From Aedes albopictus (taxonomy: Eukaryota; Arthropoda; Insecta; Diptera; Culicidae): a stretch of DNA of 64,000 bases. This document shows positions 1 through 12,341 of this stretch, piece after piece. Both the position numbers and the translations under genes were made by a program. How positions within the stretch are numbered: the first letter of the stretch is position 1; the number at the start of each line of letters is the position of its first letter. Under the pieces are notes generated by a model, which was given only the letters and a program-made list of their open reading frames with translations, made no database searches and was not told the origin of the DNA. The stretch lies in NCBI RefSeq assembly GCF_035046485.1, contig NC_085136.1:80369734-80433733 (forward strand). The letters run 5' to 3'.

Positions 1-1735
1 TATTCTAGAAGGAATTTCTTTTGAAATATATTCAGAACACATGAAGAAAAGTCTGCAAAAATTCATTGTAAAAAATTTTACAAATCTATTTAAATATTTC
101 CACATAAATTCCTAAAAAAAAAACTAAAGACTATTTTTGGATTAATTTTTGAAAAAAAAACTCCTTAAAGAAGTCGAAAAGGAAATCTTGAATAAACTTC
201 TGGGTAAATAAATGGAGGTATACAAGGCGAAACACTAATAAATAATCTTCGCAGGAATTTCTGCATGAATCCCTGAAGATTCCTGCAGGAATTCACAATA
301 GAACCTCTAGGGGAATTTTTGAAGAAATTTACGGAAAATTTCTGGAGCGAGTTTCAAGAAATCACATGAAGATTTTCTAAAAGAATATCTGATAAAGTTC
401 ATGAAGTAATCTCTTGCTGGGTTTTAAAAGGAACCTATAGAATACTTCATTAAGAAAGAAATTGAATTTTCAAGAAAATATCTATGGTTCTGGAAAATTT
501 GTCAAATTAATGTTCTTAGTATAAGTTTGCAAATAATTTAGTTATAATCTCATAAATCCCTCTTTCTTAATTTTATTTTTTTTTAAATCTTAACCTCAAA
601 ACAGCCGCGAGTACTTCGGCTTCACAAACTAACTAAAGCAGTAATGTATTGTTAAAGGTAAAAGCAATGTAAAACAAATGATTTTGACCCAGTTATGCCC
701 ATAAGGCGCCCGACCCTTCCAAATAAACGAGTTAGTAAAAAAAAAGAAAATATCCGAAGAAAATTCTTAAATTTCTTGAAGAGCCCCTAACAAATTTCTA
801 AGGAAACCTGTGGAGCAATTTCTAAAAGAATGGGGAAGACTTAATGAGCGAAATCTTTGAGGAATGTCCGAGGAAAATCAGAGAGTGATTTGGAAAGGAA
901 TAGAAGATTTTCATAAGAAATCTTTGGAGAAATGTCTGAAGGGACCCCTACAGAAATTTCTGAGGGAATCTCTAGAGAAAATTTCTAAAGGAATTCATGG
1001 AAGAATTTATAAATAATCCTCTGGAGAAAATTCCCAATGAATCCCTAGAGCTCCAAATAAATGCAAGGAAAAAATTCTGAAAGAAACTTTAAAAACTTTT
1101 CGGTAGGAGCTCTGGACTTTTGTTATTGTTTTTTTTTAGAAAAGGCTGGAAAAAATTCTGAAAAAAAACATACAGAAATTTAAAAGAAAACTTATGAGAG
1201 GTTTCCTAGAAAAACTCTTGGATTCATTTCTTCAGGACCCAATAGAGGCCTTTCTGAAGGAAACTGGAGAACTTCACGAAGGAGTTCTTGGAAAGTTTTC
1301 TTAAAGGAATCTATTTTAAATGAATTTCTTAAAGCAATTTCGAGAGTAGTACATGGTTTATGTTTATGAAAGAGTTCTTGAATAAGATTCTGGGAGCTCA
1401 AGAGAACTTCATACGAATATTTGAAGAAATCCCCGGAAGAAATCGAAGGATGAATTGGTGAAGAAATTCATGGATGCTTACTGAGCGAATCCTTCTGAAA
1501 ATATCTGAAAGAATCTCTGGAAGATTTTCTTCAAAAATTCCAGAATTTCAGATGCTATTTAAGCAAGATTTTCTACATCGTTTATTAGAAAAAATGTTGG
1601 AGAAAGTGGAATTTTTGAACAAACTTCACGAATGAAACATAGAAAGATTTTTCAAAGAATCTGTAGAGAAATTTCTGGAGGAATTTATGGACGATTTTTT
1701 TTTTTAGAAACCCCATGATGAAATATTTCCAGGAA
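1..1735 (+). repeat. degenerate GGAAT-type satellite zone
   Basis: Most of this stretch is made of diverged pieces such as GGAATTTCTGAAGAAAT and CTGGAGAAATTTCTG, the same family that forms the clean arrays at 41-51 kb, in the GGAAT orientation. Roughly 540-760 is different: AT-rich, then GACCCAGTTATGCCC-like sequence I do not recognise. The short open frames here are chance. Confidence 0.6.
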
Positions 1736-1950
1736 TATTTTTTGTTTCAGTTTGAAGCGGTTACGTGTCAAAGTCAAAGAAGTATAATGTGCAATACTGT
1801 AATAGAGCAGAAAAAGGAAAAAAAATCCCTAATATCTATTCTTATGTTTATGAGAGCACAATTCAATAACCCTGGAATCCGAAGATGGTAAATTTTCACA
1901 TCTTGATTTCAGTTTTAGCTTTTTTTTATTCTTTATTATTGTGTTTTTTA

Positions 1951-2146
1951 ACAAGGTATTTGGAGTACATTGCTTAAAATTTCTAGAGCACCGTTTTGTA
2001 GAACCGTTGAACGGATTTGGATTAAAATGCATTACGCTAATTGTTCAGTGGTTGTCAATAGCGTGATGCATTTTAATCCAAATCCGTTCAACGGCTCTAA
2101 AAACGGTGCTCTAGAAATTTTGAGCAATGTACTCCAAATACCTTGT
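1951..2146. mobile_element. small foldback (palindromic MITE-like) element
   Basis: Arms of about 88 bp (1951-2039 and 2059-2146) are near-perfect reverse complements around a 19-bp loop. The outer ends read ACAAGGTATTTGGAGTAC and its complement. It has no coding capacity. The arms are too long and too similar for chance, so a non-autonomous foldback transposon is the simplest reading. I see no clear target-site duplication. Confidence 0.7.
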
Positions 2147-2159
2147 CCTTAATGTTAGT

Positions 2160-2990
2160 TCAACACACTTTCAGTTTTAGCGTTCGAGGTGCATTGATCT
2201 GTTCGATTGGTTCGTAGTTCATGGAACCTGAGCCAAATTCTACAAAACAGTTTTCCTCCAGTTGTGCACCACTCACCACACACCCAGACAGCCATCTCCT
2301 TTTTCATGCCACGTCAGTTGGCGAAACGAAGCGGCAATTTGAGAAGCGGAAAATGCGATCCACGTACCTTAGCAGGCAGCTTCCACATCGCATCGCATCG
2401 CATCGACTGGCAAGTCAAGCCACGAGTTGGAAATACTTTCTGCCGAAGGAAGGAGAACATCCTGCACACAATCGCTCGTCCTGGCCCCAGAGAGCCCGGC
2501 AGCGCTGAACAACGAACAGCAGCAGCCAGCGCCGCCTGCGCACGTACCAAGACAAAACTCAATAGATATGCATCATTTAGCATTCCCCATCAGAATATTT
2601 AACAAGTTAAGCACTTGTAAATCTTTGTAATAACAAATATTATTACGCCACTTGAGCCTTCTCCGCCGCGCTGCCGCGCTACATGGACCGACGACGACGG
2701 TCTGCTGAAGAAGATGGAACGACCGGAACGAATCGCGTTCGAATGATATAATTTAGAGAGGAGAACCTTGTTAACGGTTTTCGAACAATTATTATTGCTA
2801 TCTGCTCAGCAAGAGGAGGAACAAACTAGTTCTTTGATCACGTCCAAAAACGGAAGTCGTGAATGGGGAAAAAATCGGGTGGAAAAAATATTGTGTCATG
2901 TGCGGATTAGGCTGCTGGCGTTCTGCTTTCTAGCCGAAAATAACCTATGCCGTGCACGGAGGGGTTACTAAGAGAAATCCTTAGTTATAA
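2160..2990. other. GC-richer unassigned stretch
   Basis: Base composition is higher in GC than the surroundings at about 2200-2720, and several frames on both strands are open (for example 2207-2602 plus and 2314-2583 minus). This gives no single credible reading frame. None of the translations resembles a family I know. It could be an untranslated exon or promoter region of a host gene, or an old element. A CA-rich patch and CAGCAGCAG at about 2515-2525 are the only simple repeats. Confidence 0.3.
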
Positions 2991-3105
2991 ACTGAACACA
3001 TCCTATGCTTTTTGAACGGATAACAGAGAATCATACAATATAACATGAGGCAATTGCGTGGGACACAAAAAGACCTTTTACTCCTGTACACTTGTTAAGT
3101 TCCTT

Positions 3106-3625
<520 letters not shown>

Positions 3626-3649
3626 AAAAATTAGAAAAGTCCCAAAAAA

Positions 3650-4210
3650 AATGACCACGTGGTTTATGGACAGCCCCTATGGGGAAATCACTTTTTCAAA
3701 GAAAAATCGACACAGGTTGCCCCTTAACCCCTAAAAATAAATCGATGATTGATTTATGTTGTAAACTTTACGAGGAATAAACCCTCCGAAGACCGAAAAG
3801 CGATCTAAGGCATATGGAAAAAGTTATTGACTGAAAACCGAATGGAATGCCAACGCTGGCGCTGTTTGACCGTCATGTGTCCGACAAACTTTTTGCTTTT
3901 TACTACACCGTACTTTTTAAATGGGCGCTTGGTACCCGGGTACCCTGTCGGCCACATAAAGGTTAACATGTAAGGAATACCAATAAATAATAAAATCTCG
4001 TCATTTCATCGATCGGGGAAGTCTTAATAACTTTTTCCACGAATGTCACATCGCTTTGCGGTCTTCGGAGGTCTGAACGAAGTTATCTACAGAGATCATT
4101 CAACAACTTATTTTATGGGATCAATGGGTGACCTCAAGCGATTTTTCTTTGAAGAAGTAAATTTCCCCCATAGTAAATCGTATGAAAAACTAAAAATGGC
4201 GGGCGCTTAA
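3650..4210. mobile_element. imperfect foldback element
   Basis: Positions 3679-3832 and 4018-4180 are diverged reverse complements. Shared blocks include CTATGGGG, TTCAAAGAAAAATCG, CTCCGAAGACCG and GGAAAAAGTTATT. The GAAGACCGCAAAG block also occurs in the foldback at 33.8 kb, so the two are distantly related. The ends are not sharply defined and AT-rich sequence of similar style continues to about 4330. Confidence 0.55.
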
Positions 4211-4536
4211 ATATAATTTCTTCGATCGATCTGAAATTTTGCACAATTGATATGGGACCAAAATTGAACTCAAAAAGTATACAGGAGTTGAAGTTTTTCC
4301 ATTTTTTATGTTTTCCCATATAAACCGTGCACCAGGCTAATGGGGCAATCGGGCGTAGAACGGCAGTTCATGAGAACATTCACTCACTAGTAGGCGTAAA
4401 AGATGTTGCAAAGTGTACAAATAACCACGATTCATGAGCTCATATTCAAGAAACATCAGTTTTCTCGAAGCAATTCTTTCAGAGATTTTTCCCACATTTC
4501 TATGATATTTTTCCCAGAGTTCCTTCATTTACTCAT

Positions 4537-5157
4537 CTATTACAAGATTGAGCTTGAGCTTGATTGACCGCCCGTGGATGCTACTCCAGTACTATCGCCA
4601 GCCCATCTACACTCACACAAGGAACCAATGAGATATCTGCCAGGTACTAAGTAGGCATCTGCTTGTGAGTGCGTGAGTGTTGGTGATCTTCTATTTTTAG
4701 GGGACAATGGCACCTGCCACGTCAGGCTGCAGGTCAATCATTTGTGTCCCCATCAGACCGAATATACCTCTGCGTCTGCACAATTTCAAGCAGATGTCGG
4801 AGTGTTGGTAAGGTATGGTTGGCAATGGGTTCACACATTGGTGCGTGGATGCCATGCGTAAGGTGATAGATTAGTGTATTTATTACTCTGAAGATATTGC
4901 CGCACAGTTCGCGTGTAGGCGATTTATATGATAGATTGACTGTGCTAGAAAAGTTGAAAGGAAATGTCTTTTTCAACCCATTTCTGTTCTAGCGATGGCT
5001 TTAGACTTATGAATATTCATCAGTTGTATATGCAGAGAAGAGAAAGAAATAAAGTGAAAGATACAAAGTAGGAGAAAAGGGACGGGCAAGGATTCAACCC
5101 AGGACCTTTTGCGTATGAATCAGAAGCAGTAGCCACTAGATCATCAAGCCCGTCTCA
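4537..5157 (-). repeat. tRNA-headed interspersed repeat, copy 2
   Basis: Read on the minus strand, it starts with GACGGGCTTGATGATCTAGTG and a box B-like GGTTGAATCC, then a GA-rich patch matching 38280-38340, then AACAGAAATGGG-like body, and ends with CAAGCTCAAGCTCAATC near 4537. The 3' half (4540-4860) differs from copy 1, so the family either has several 3' bodies or this copy is chimeric. Coding capacity is not apparent. Confidence 0.6.
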
Positions 5158-5159
5158 AG

Positions 5160-7380
5160 ATTCTCCAGAAAATACATTCTTTGAGGGACTCCTCTCGTTA
5201 TTTTTGCAGGGATTCTTTCCAAATTGTTTCAAAGATTCCCCCCGACATTCTGTCAGGGTTTTCTCTCGGTTTTCCCAAAGGGATATCTTTGTATTGCCCT
5301 AGGAATCTGGCATTTTTCCGCATTCTTGCTGGCATTCCCAAAGGCACTCTTCCAGAATGTCCTGGAGTACTTCCACCCAGGACTGCTCAAGAATTTTTTT
5401 CCTGGAGTTTGCCTAGTGAATGCATCCGAAATCTCTCACACGATTCCTTCAGATATTCCTTCTGGTATTCTTTTGGTAATTCTTCAAAGATTTTTTCAGA
5501 TTTTTCTGCGGGATTCATTGAGAAATTCCTTCCAGGATTTCTTGATGATTCTTCTTGTGATTCCTCAATCCTAATATCCCTCTAATATCCAGTGATTCCG
5601 CCTCAAATCTTTCTAGGGGTTCCTTCCAGGATTACTTCTAAGATTTTTCACAAAGTTCCTCCAGGGATTCCTTTAGGGATTTTTTTCAGACTTCCTCCTG
5701 TGATTTTATTAAGGATTCCTCTCGTTGTTCCTAAAGCGATTAATCTCAGGTTTTCTTCCAAAATTTGACAAGTAATTCCAACTGAGATTTCTTCCGGAGC
5801 TTCTTCAACTTTCGTTAGCTTTTGGGAGTGCTGCCGCTGTGATGGTAAAATCAGAGCTGGATACTTAAGGTTTCGACATACAAGCGCCTCTTAAAAATGA
5901 TGTCAATATTGCCGCTAATTGAGAATTATTTTGGGGTAATCCACGAATATTTCTGTAATTATAGTGGAAGGGTCATTCCTGCAGGAATTTATTTCCGGAA
6001 GGAAGAATTTCTGCAGGAGTTTTTTTTTCTTTATGATTCTTTCAAGAATTTCAAGATTCCTTCAAACGGTCCATTTTTTACAGAGATTTGGAGATTCTTT
6101 TAAAGATTCCTGTAGGGGTTTTCTTAAAAAAAAAATCATATTTTTTCAGAAACTCTTTCAGAAATGATTGTTGGAATTTCTCCTGGTTGATTCCTTCATG
6201 TTATTTACTCCATATATTTAGGTATTACGGTATATTTAGATATTCTCTTAGGTATGTATTAAGAAATTTCTCTTGAAAACTATTAAGAAGTTCTAGTGCA
6301 AGTTCCTCCAGGTATTCCACCAGAGATGGCTTAGGAATAATTCAAATCTTTTTTCGGGGATCCTTTCAGAAGTTTTACCGGTGCTGCTTCATGAGTTTCT
6401 CCTTCACAAATTACTGTAGAATTTATTACTTGGCATTTTACAAAATTTTTTCAAGAAATTCGTCTACCTACCGAAGGTTCTTCAGTTCTTCCAGGTTCGG
6501 TCAAAGATTCCTTTAATTGATTTTAAGGAATTTTCTCAGTGGTACTCTGAAGAGTTCTACCTGAAATGTCTTCCTTACAATGATTTTTATATACTAATCC
6601 ATTCAGAAATTGTATAAGAAATTGCTTAAGAATTGATTCAGAGGTATTTGTAGTAGTTTGCCCAAGGATTCATGAAGATAATCCTCCAAGCAACCCTCAG
6701 AAATATTTGAGAGATTTTCTAATTTCATCAGTACCTACAACTCCTGCAGGGATTTCTTCAGACACTTTTTAAGACACTTCTCTAGAAATTCCTGTAATGA
6801 TTTCTCCAAATTTACCTTCAATCAAATCTCAGGCAATTTTTCTTTGGAATTACTTCCAGAGTTCCTCCAGATATTTCGCACAATTTATTTTTCTAAAGCG
6901 GTATCTTAAGGCGTTTTTATTTCAGGGACATTCCAGGAAATCCTCTAGAGATAATTTCAGAAATTGCTTCTGGATATTTTTGTCCAGAAAATTCACAATG
7001 CTATCTTCTTGGAATCTTCAAAGGTATCTCCAGCAGTTTTAAAGAGATTCCTTTAGACAGTTTTCCAGGAATTCCTTTAGAAATTTCTTCAAGGTTTTTT
7101 TTCAAGAAATCTTCCACTTATCTGGAAGAACTTTAGAAAATCCCTGGAGGAACATCTGAAGCAATTCCTGCAGGAATTCCTGACGAAAGCATAGAAGCTA
7201 TTTCTAAATGAAACCCTTGAACGAATATCTACAGGAGTATTAATAAAACACTGGGAACAATTTCAAAAAAAAATAACTGTAGGTTTTTTTAAAGAAAATT
7301 TTAAAGATTTCTGAAGAAATTTATAAAGGACCATGAAGAAATCGCTTGTAGATTCCTGAAGAAACCTCTAAAATCTAAAG
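5160..7380 (-). repeat. degenerate satellite, TTCCT orientation then flipping
   Basis: Diverged TTCCTCCAGGGATTC-type units fill most of 5160-6900. From about 6900-7140 the orientation changes to GGAAT. A non-satellite patch at about 5810-5900 (GTGATGGTAAAATCAGAGC, then TACTTAAGG and CATACAAGCGCC) is related to 54365-54440. All open frames here are shadows of the repeat. Confidence 0.6.
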
Positions 7381-7383
7381 TTA

Positions 7384-7717
7384 CACGCTATGTCCAAAAG
7401 GAAGTATTATGAAAAGTGAATGTACCTCAAATTTTATTCGCTAGAACCGTATTTTTGGACCTCTAGATTCAGAATATGTGTGATTTAAAATAATCCATCT
7501 TGGGTTTTTTTTTCATACATTTTTATATGGGATGAAATTAACCTTAAAATGACTTTTTTCGCCTTTTGTATGGAAAAATAGGTAAAAATCGAAAAACCCA
7601 AGATGAAATATTTTAAACCGCACAGATTCTGAAACTAGAGGTTCAAACCTAGGATCCTATGGAATAACATTTGAGGTACATTCGATTTTCATAATACTTC
7701 CCTTTGGACATAGCGTG
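7384..7717. mobile_element. foldback element
   Basis: Arms of roughly 150 bp are reverse complements: CACGCTATGTCCAAA at 7384 pairs with its complement ending at 7717. The match continues through GGAAGTATTATGAAAA and TGTACCTCAAAT to CATCTTGGGTTTTT. There is no coding frame. The flanks AGTTA and AGTCA are similar but not identical, so the target duplication is uncertain. Confidence 0.7.
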
Positions 7718-8460
7718 AGTCACTGGAGATATTATTGAAGGAATCCTTGAAAGAATTTTGGAAGCACTGTGACCAGGAATTTCTAGAAGTATTCCTGGAG
7801 GAATTTCTGAAGAATTTAAGTACAATCTCAGGAGGTATTCTTGAATGAATCTGTAGAGGAATATCTGATGAAATCCTAGGGGTATTCATGGAGGAATCCC
7901 AGGAGAAATTAACAAAAAAAAACTTCCGGGTAAATACCTGGAGAAACTCCTCGGGAAACATGTGAAATTCCTGAAAAAGTATATTGCAGATTTTTCAGGA
8001 AAATTCATAAAGAAAGCATCGAGTTTTCCGAAAGTATTTCTGAAGCAATCTGTGAACGTATTTTTGAGAGAATCATGTAGGGATACCTGGACAAACGCGT
8101 AGATCTTTTGAAAACCCCTGAAAGAAAAAAAAACTGCAGAGAGTTAATTAAAGGCATTCCTGTAAAAATAGAATATTTATTTGTACATTTTTTTTAAGAA
8201 TCTGTGGAGAAATGCAGTGTTATCCTTAGATGAGACGATGGGGAAATATCCAGAAGAAATCTTGAAGAAATCTCTGTATGAACTCCTGCAAAAATCTCTA
8301 GAGAAACTCCTTCATGGATCATTGAAAGAAATTATGCTAGAATATCTTGTGGAATTCCTGTTGGTTTTTCTGAAAAAATCCCTGGAATCCCTAGAGCAAA
8401 TAACAAGTTTTTTAATGAATCTCTGGAAGATTTTCTGAAGAAACTAGTGAAAGAATTTAT
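7718..8460 (+). repeat. degenerate satellite, GGAAT orientation
   Basis: The foldback splits a continuous run of GGAATTTCTGAAGAATT-type units that resumes here. It is too diverged for a countable copy number. Confidence 0.55.
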
Positions 8461-8469
8461 GAAACAAAT

Positions 8470-8995
8470 CTTTGACAGAATTTCCGATGGTACGATGATC
8501 CGACTGCGCATTGCCAGGATCCAGCGACAGGAGGAGAAAATCGGGCGTCGGTTCAACACACGCCGACTGGAAGACGCTGCGGTGAAAAGGTCCTTCGTCG
8601 AGGCGCTACAGAACCGTGCTGCGAATATTCCAGCAGGTGGAAGCGTAGAAGATCAATGGAGCGCCATCAAGAACGCCTTCATCGCCCCCGGCGAGAATAA
8701 TTTGGGTGAGCTACGCACACGAAGAAAGCAGTGGATCACAGATGATACCTGGAGGAAGATAGAGGAGCGAAGGAACGCCAAAGCCGCGATAGAGCGATCA
8801 AAAACACGAGGAGCCAAATCCGTAGCCCGTCAGCGCTATTCGGCTCTTTAGAAGGAAGTGAAACGCTCATGTAGACGGGACAAAAGAGCGTGGGCGGACT
8901 CCTTAGCCGACGAAGGCGAGAAAGCCGCAAACACAGGCGACATCCGTCTACTCTACGATGTCTCACGCCGCCTTAGTGGGACCAAGATGAATGTT
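8470..8995 (+). pseudogene. RTE-type non-LTR retrotransposon fragment (linker between endonuclease and RT)
   Basis: One frame reads through an Arg/Lys/Glu-rich region with features typical of RTE-clade ORF2 between the endonuclease and reverse transcriptase domains: RRFNTRRLED, then WITDDTWRKIEERRNAKA, then a D-K-R-A-W block and LLYDVSRRLSGTK. One in-frame TAG (8849-8851) interrupts it and the same frame continues after it to about 8990. Both catalytic domains are absent, so this is a dead internal piece. GC content is higher than in the flanking satellite, as expected for a coding remnant. Confidence 0.7.
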
Positions 8996-9101
8996 TCTCT
9001 CCTGATTCGCTTCGGTGGCGTCGGTGGCGAGCTGTTCGTGTTGCGTTCGTTCATGGTACGCCGTGGTCTCACTCAGTATTGTGTTGTTGGCGTTCTTTTG
9101 A

Positions 9102-9400
9102 CTATTTTGCATCGCCGGCATTCAGATGAGCGAATGAGTTTTCCCATGCTTGGTTTTGTTCCAAGTTTATGTTCCTAATTTCCTTCATTGAACCAGTCGA
9201 TATCAGCAGGAAGTTGATTCCAAAGCTCAATCGCATGAACAAAGAAATTTCTTGAGAGTCTCCATAATGTGAAGAGGAATACTGCGGAAATGTATGTATA
9301 GTTTCCGACTCTTGTACTTCGAAACGAGAGCAATTTATCGGAGAGGTACTTTGGACCATTTTTAGAAATTTTGAACAAACTTAAACAACATCTCAATTTA
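9102..9400 (-). pseudogene. probable C-terminal tail of a non-LTR retrotransposon ORF2
   Basis: On the minus strand a frame encodes a basic stretch followed by RNFFVHAIELWNQLPADI. It resembles the 'xxFFxxAxxLWNxLP' end found at the C terminus of CR1/Jockey-type reverse transcriptases. No RT motifs are present. It abuts the RTE fragment in the opposite orientation. The assignment rests on one short motif. Confidence 0.4.
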
Positions 9401-9579
9401 ATAAAATTGTTAAAAGAGCACCCTACAGTTTCTCGTTGTAAGTGTGTTACACTAGAGTATCTTGAAACATTCTAAGCCCAGCGAATACATGAATTCAATG
9501 CAACACGAAGTCTACGAAATGCAATACTTGAAGCATTCATAGTAAACTCATTACCATAAAGAAAGTGAAAGTATTAAGG

Positions 9580-10095
9580 AACCAGTAGAATATTTCTTAA
9601 AAGAAATCTTGGGTAAATTTATGGAGGAATTTTATAAAGAATTGATCAATGAATTTCTAGGAAAATTTCTAATAGAATTCTTGGAGAAAATTCTAAAGTC
9701 GTACGTTGAAGATTTTGTAAAGAAATCGTTGGAGAAATTGCTGAAAGAATCCTGATCTTTTTATTTCCAAAAAGCATATCTAAAGGAATTCATGGATGAT
9801 TTTTTGGAAGAATTCTTGTACGGATTTCTGAAAGAATCTCTGAAGGAATTTCTGAGGAAAACCTTGGAAGATTTTTTAGAGTTCTGTAGAAATTTGTAGA
9901 GCATGGTCAAGAGGAAACTCGGGCGGAAATTCTGAGGGAAACTCTAGAGAAATTTCAGAAGGAGTCCATAGAAGATGTTTCTGAAAGTACATTCAAAAGA
10001 AATCCATAGAAGACTTCCTGAAAAGAATTCCTGGAGGATTTTCTAAAGGAATGCTTGGAACAATTTTCAAGGAATCCAATGAGGGCTTTATGAAT
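9580..10095 (+). repeat. degenerate satellite, GGAAT orientation
   Basis: Diverged GGAATTTCTGAAGGAATCTC-like units lie between two unrelated patches. From 10095 to 10380 I see only AT-rich sequence with no recognised feature. Confidence 0.5.
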
Positions 10096-10380
10096 GGAGT
10101 TATTTAATTCATTTGTAGGATGAGGAACTTTTGAGAAAATTCTATTTAATAGCTTCTCATCTACTGGAAGCTGCTTCAATTCCGGGCTCATATTAGTTGA
10201 TGATCGACTTTTTGAAATAAAAATGCTTGCAAGGACTTGTCCAGGTGTGTGGATCTGAGTGGGCCTGTGTCATTGTGGATAGTAGAAATATCAGATTCCT
10301 CTCTGGATTCGTTGATAGATTTTGTTGGCGCAGTAATCTTTGAATCTAACAGATCGTAGTAAGTCATTGCTATATTACCT

Positions 10381-10504
10381 TTAACCTTCCGTAACTCGCG
10401 CGGTTGGCCTCCACCGTCAGCACCACACCAATGCTGAGTACAAAAAGCGAGATTTTTTCAATGTGTTGTTACAAAATACAACAGCGCGATCGCTCGACGG
10501 TAAC
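10381..10504. mobile_element. TTAA-type MITE (related to 29449-29590)
   Basis: It starts TTAACCTTCCG and continues with CTCGCGCGG. The sequence through GCTGAGTAC, TTTTTTCAATGTGTTG and GCGCGATCGCTCGA aligns with the reverse complement of 29449-29590. The TTAA at the left end, and at one end of the 29-kb copy, suggest piggyBac-like target choice. The right-hand TTAA has decayed to TAAC. Confidence 0.5.
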
Positions 10505-10705
10505 TAAATTTATTCACTTCTGTCATACCAAGCCGAATAGACATTTTTACTCTTTAGTCCCACACGCTAAGGTCAGTTTACTCAAATATGAGTAAACTTT
10601 ACCCATAATCGCTGAAAAGTGCACAACCTCATTTTATGACTCACTTGAAGTGCAAATTTTCGGTAATACCAATCCGTGTGGTCAAATTATGAAATTCAAA
10701 TAACT

Positions 10706-10871
10706 CAACGTACATATGTACAGATGGGTAAATTATTGGTTAAATTGGGAAAAAATCCACAGCTCAGGTGAGATTTGAACTCAATAAGGGTCGTGAGTTC
10801 AAATCTCACCTGAGCTGTGGATTTTTTCCCAATTTAACCAATAATTTACCCATCTGTACATATGTACGTTG
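10706..10871. repeat. perfect 77-bp inverted repeat with 12-bp loop
   Basis: Positions 10706-10782 and 10795-10871 are exact reverse complements (77 of 77 by eye), with the loop AATAAGGGTCGT. On the plus strand the distal arm begins GTGAG-TTCAAAT-CTCAC, which has the shape of a tRNA T-arm (5-bp stem, 7-nt loop), and T6 follows a little later. A perfect palindrome implies recent origin or gene conversion. Confidence 0.9.
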
Positions 10872-11040
10872 ACTCATTTTATGGGTAAAGACACTTTACT
10901 CATATTTGGGTAAGTTGGATCTACGGGCAATAGGTTAAATTTACCCATATATGAGTCCTTTGAATTTGGGTACATAGAACGCATATTTAAGTAAATGATT
11001 TGTATTTATTTATTTTTATTTATAAATAAAATTCTAACGA

Positions 11041-12110
11041 TAATACTTGAAAAAAGTTTATTCGAACATTAAATATTATAAAACAGAAAAATATTATTTT
11101 AAAAAAATTGCAGTAGGGTTTTGGTGATTGATTTTGATGATTGGGTCGGCACCAACACGTCTGTTTCGTTTCACATAGGCTAAGGCTGGACCGTGCGGCG
11201 GCATCAATGGATCGCGAACAACTTTCTGGTCTTGGAGTACGCCTGCTTTCTTCCGGACAATGCGCTCCGGAGGGCCCACCAGCTGATGCAGTTTGTTGAC
11301 TCTTGCGCTTGCTCGTATGGGCGTTTGAGGCCAGGATCTCGACCAGGACGGGTAGGACCGGGAGTGAAAAGCACAAACTGGAAGAAGCAAAAGATTAGAT
11401 CTGTTTTTGGTGATAAATAGTAGCATAACTTACTCAGATATTGATGCAAACTCCTCCCTGGTTCTAATAATGCCCGGACTTGAGCCAACTGTTTCGGGTT
11501 TCTTCGCGCTCCCACTCTGGACCGGGTGGGTTTCAACTACTCTCGAATCATCGGGGTAGCCGAGGCATAGACGGAACACTTCTGCAACGGGAACGCCACT
11601 TCCTTCTTCTCCGAGTGGTTTGCATCATCCGGCCAGCCCACTGGCGTAGCCAGGGGGGGGGGGGTCGGGTCGCCGGCCTATTCAAATTTGGCAGCAGGGG
11701 TAGCGGAGTCCTAGAAGATTCGTTCACGGTTAACGTGCGTCTCCGGCTTATTTACACTCCGATGGATTGCTGGGCGATTTGTTCCACTGAGACGCTCAAA
11801 TTCAGTTCTCGATTCATCTCATCAAGCGGTGCCAAATCCTACACGAGAGCACTTGCATAGAATCCTGCTGATTCAACTGGTTCCAACCGTAATCCCCTAA
11901 GGAAATTTTGTTCTGTTCAGCTGAAAGCGACGGAAAAACAAGTATGTATTTTTATGGTTTATCGAATCGTTTACATGAATTTTCGATGATACTTACAGGT
12001 CACCTGCTTCCTCTTCAGTCAGGTTTTGTGTAATTTGCAATTTTGCAACAACGTTCTCCAATAATTCCGAGAATAATTAACTAAAACGATTGTTTTATAT
12101 TTGACGAACG
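11041..12110 (-). pseudogene. possible captured spliced gene fragment inside the TIR element
   Basis: On the minus strand there are two good intron candidates. One is 76 bp (11996 down to 11921, GTAAGT...TTTCAG) and one is 56 bp (11433 down to 11378, GTAAGT...TTCCAG). Joining across the second keeps a frame open from about 11536 to a TAA at 11094-11096, roughly 128 codons, Arg/Pro/Lys-rich. An AATAAA lies about 32 nt downstream (11062-11057). An in-frame TAG just upstream of 11536, and a C-rich insertion at about 11650, mean the 5' coding part is broken or the start lies elsewhere. I do not recognise the protein. It could be host sequence picked up by the transposon, or the element's own gene. 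Confidence 0.4.
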
Positions 12111-12341
12111 ACCGATTTCGGTGCTGTCTCTCAAAAATATTATTTTTTTTCATCCAAATATGGGTAAACATTGGGTAAACAACCTTTACCCATATATGAG
12201 TAAAGTCACTTCATCAAAAATATGGGTAAATTTTACCAATATTTATTGGTAAACTTTACCCATATTATTGGTAATGTATACGAAACCCAAATATGAGTAA
12301 ATAATTTACCTATTTATGGGTAAACTGACCTTAGCGTGTTA

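Larger units (their letters stand above)
10562..12339. mobile_element. 1.8-kb TIR element with subterminal repeats and internal gene-like cargo
   Basis: The ends are exact 20-bp inverted repeats, ACACGCTAAGGTCAGTTTAC at 10562-10581 and its complement at 12320-12339. Inside both ends lie many short motifs of the TTTACCCATAT / ATATGAGTAAA kind (10575-10610, 10872-10960, 12150-12320), which look like subterminal repeats. The centre (11090-12060) is GC-richer and contains intron-like signals on the minus strand. No transposase is recognisable. The right end touches the Tc1-like element starting at 12342. No clear target duplication is visible. Confidence 0.6.

Noticed and set aside
2207..2602. 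131-codon frame in the GC-rich stretch
   Set aside because: Other frames on both strands are also open. Composition, not coding, explains it.
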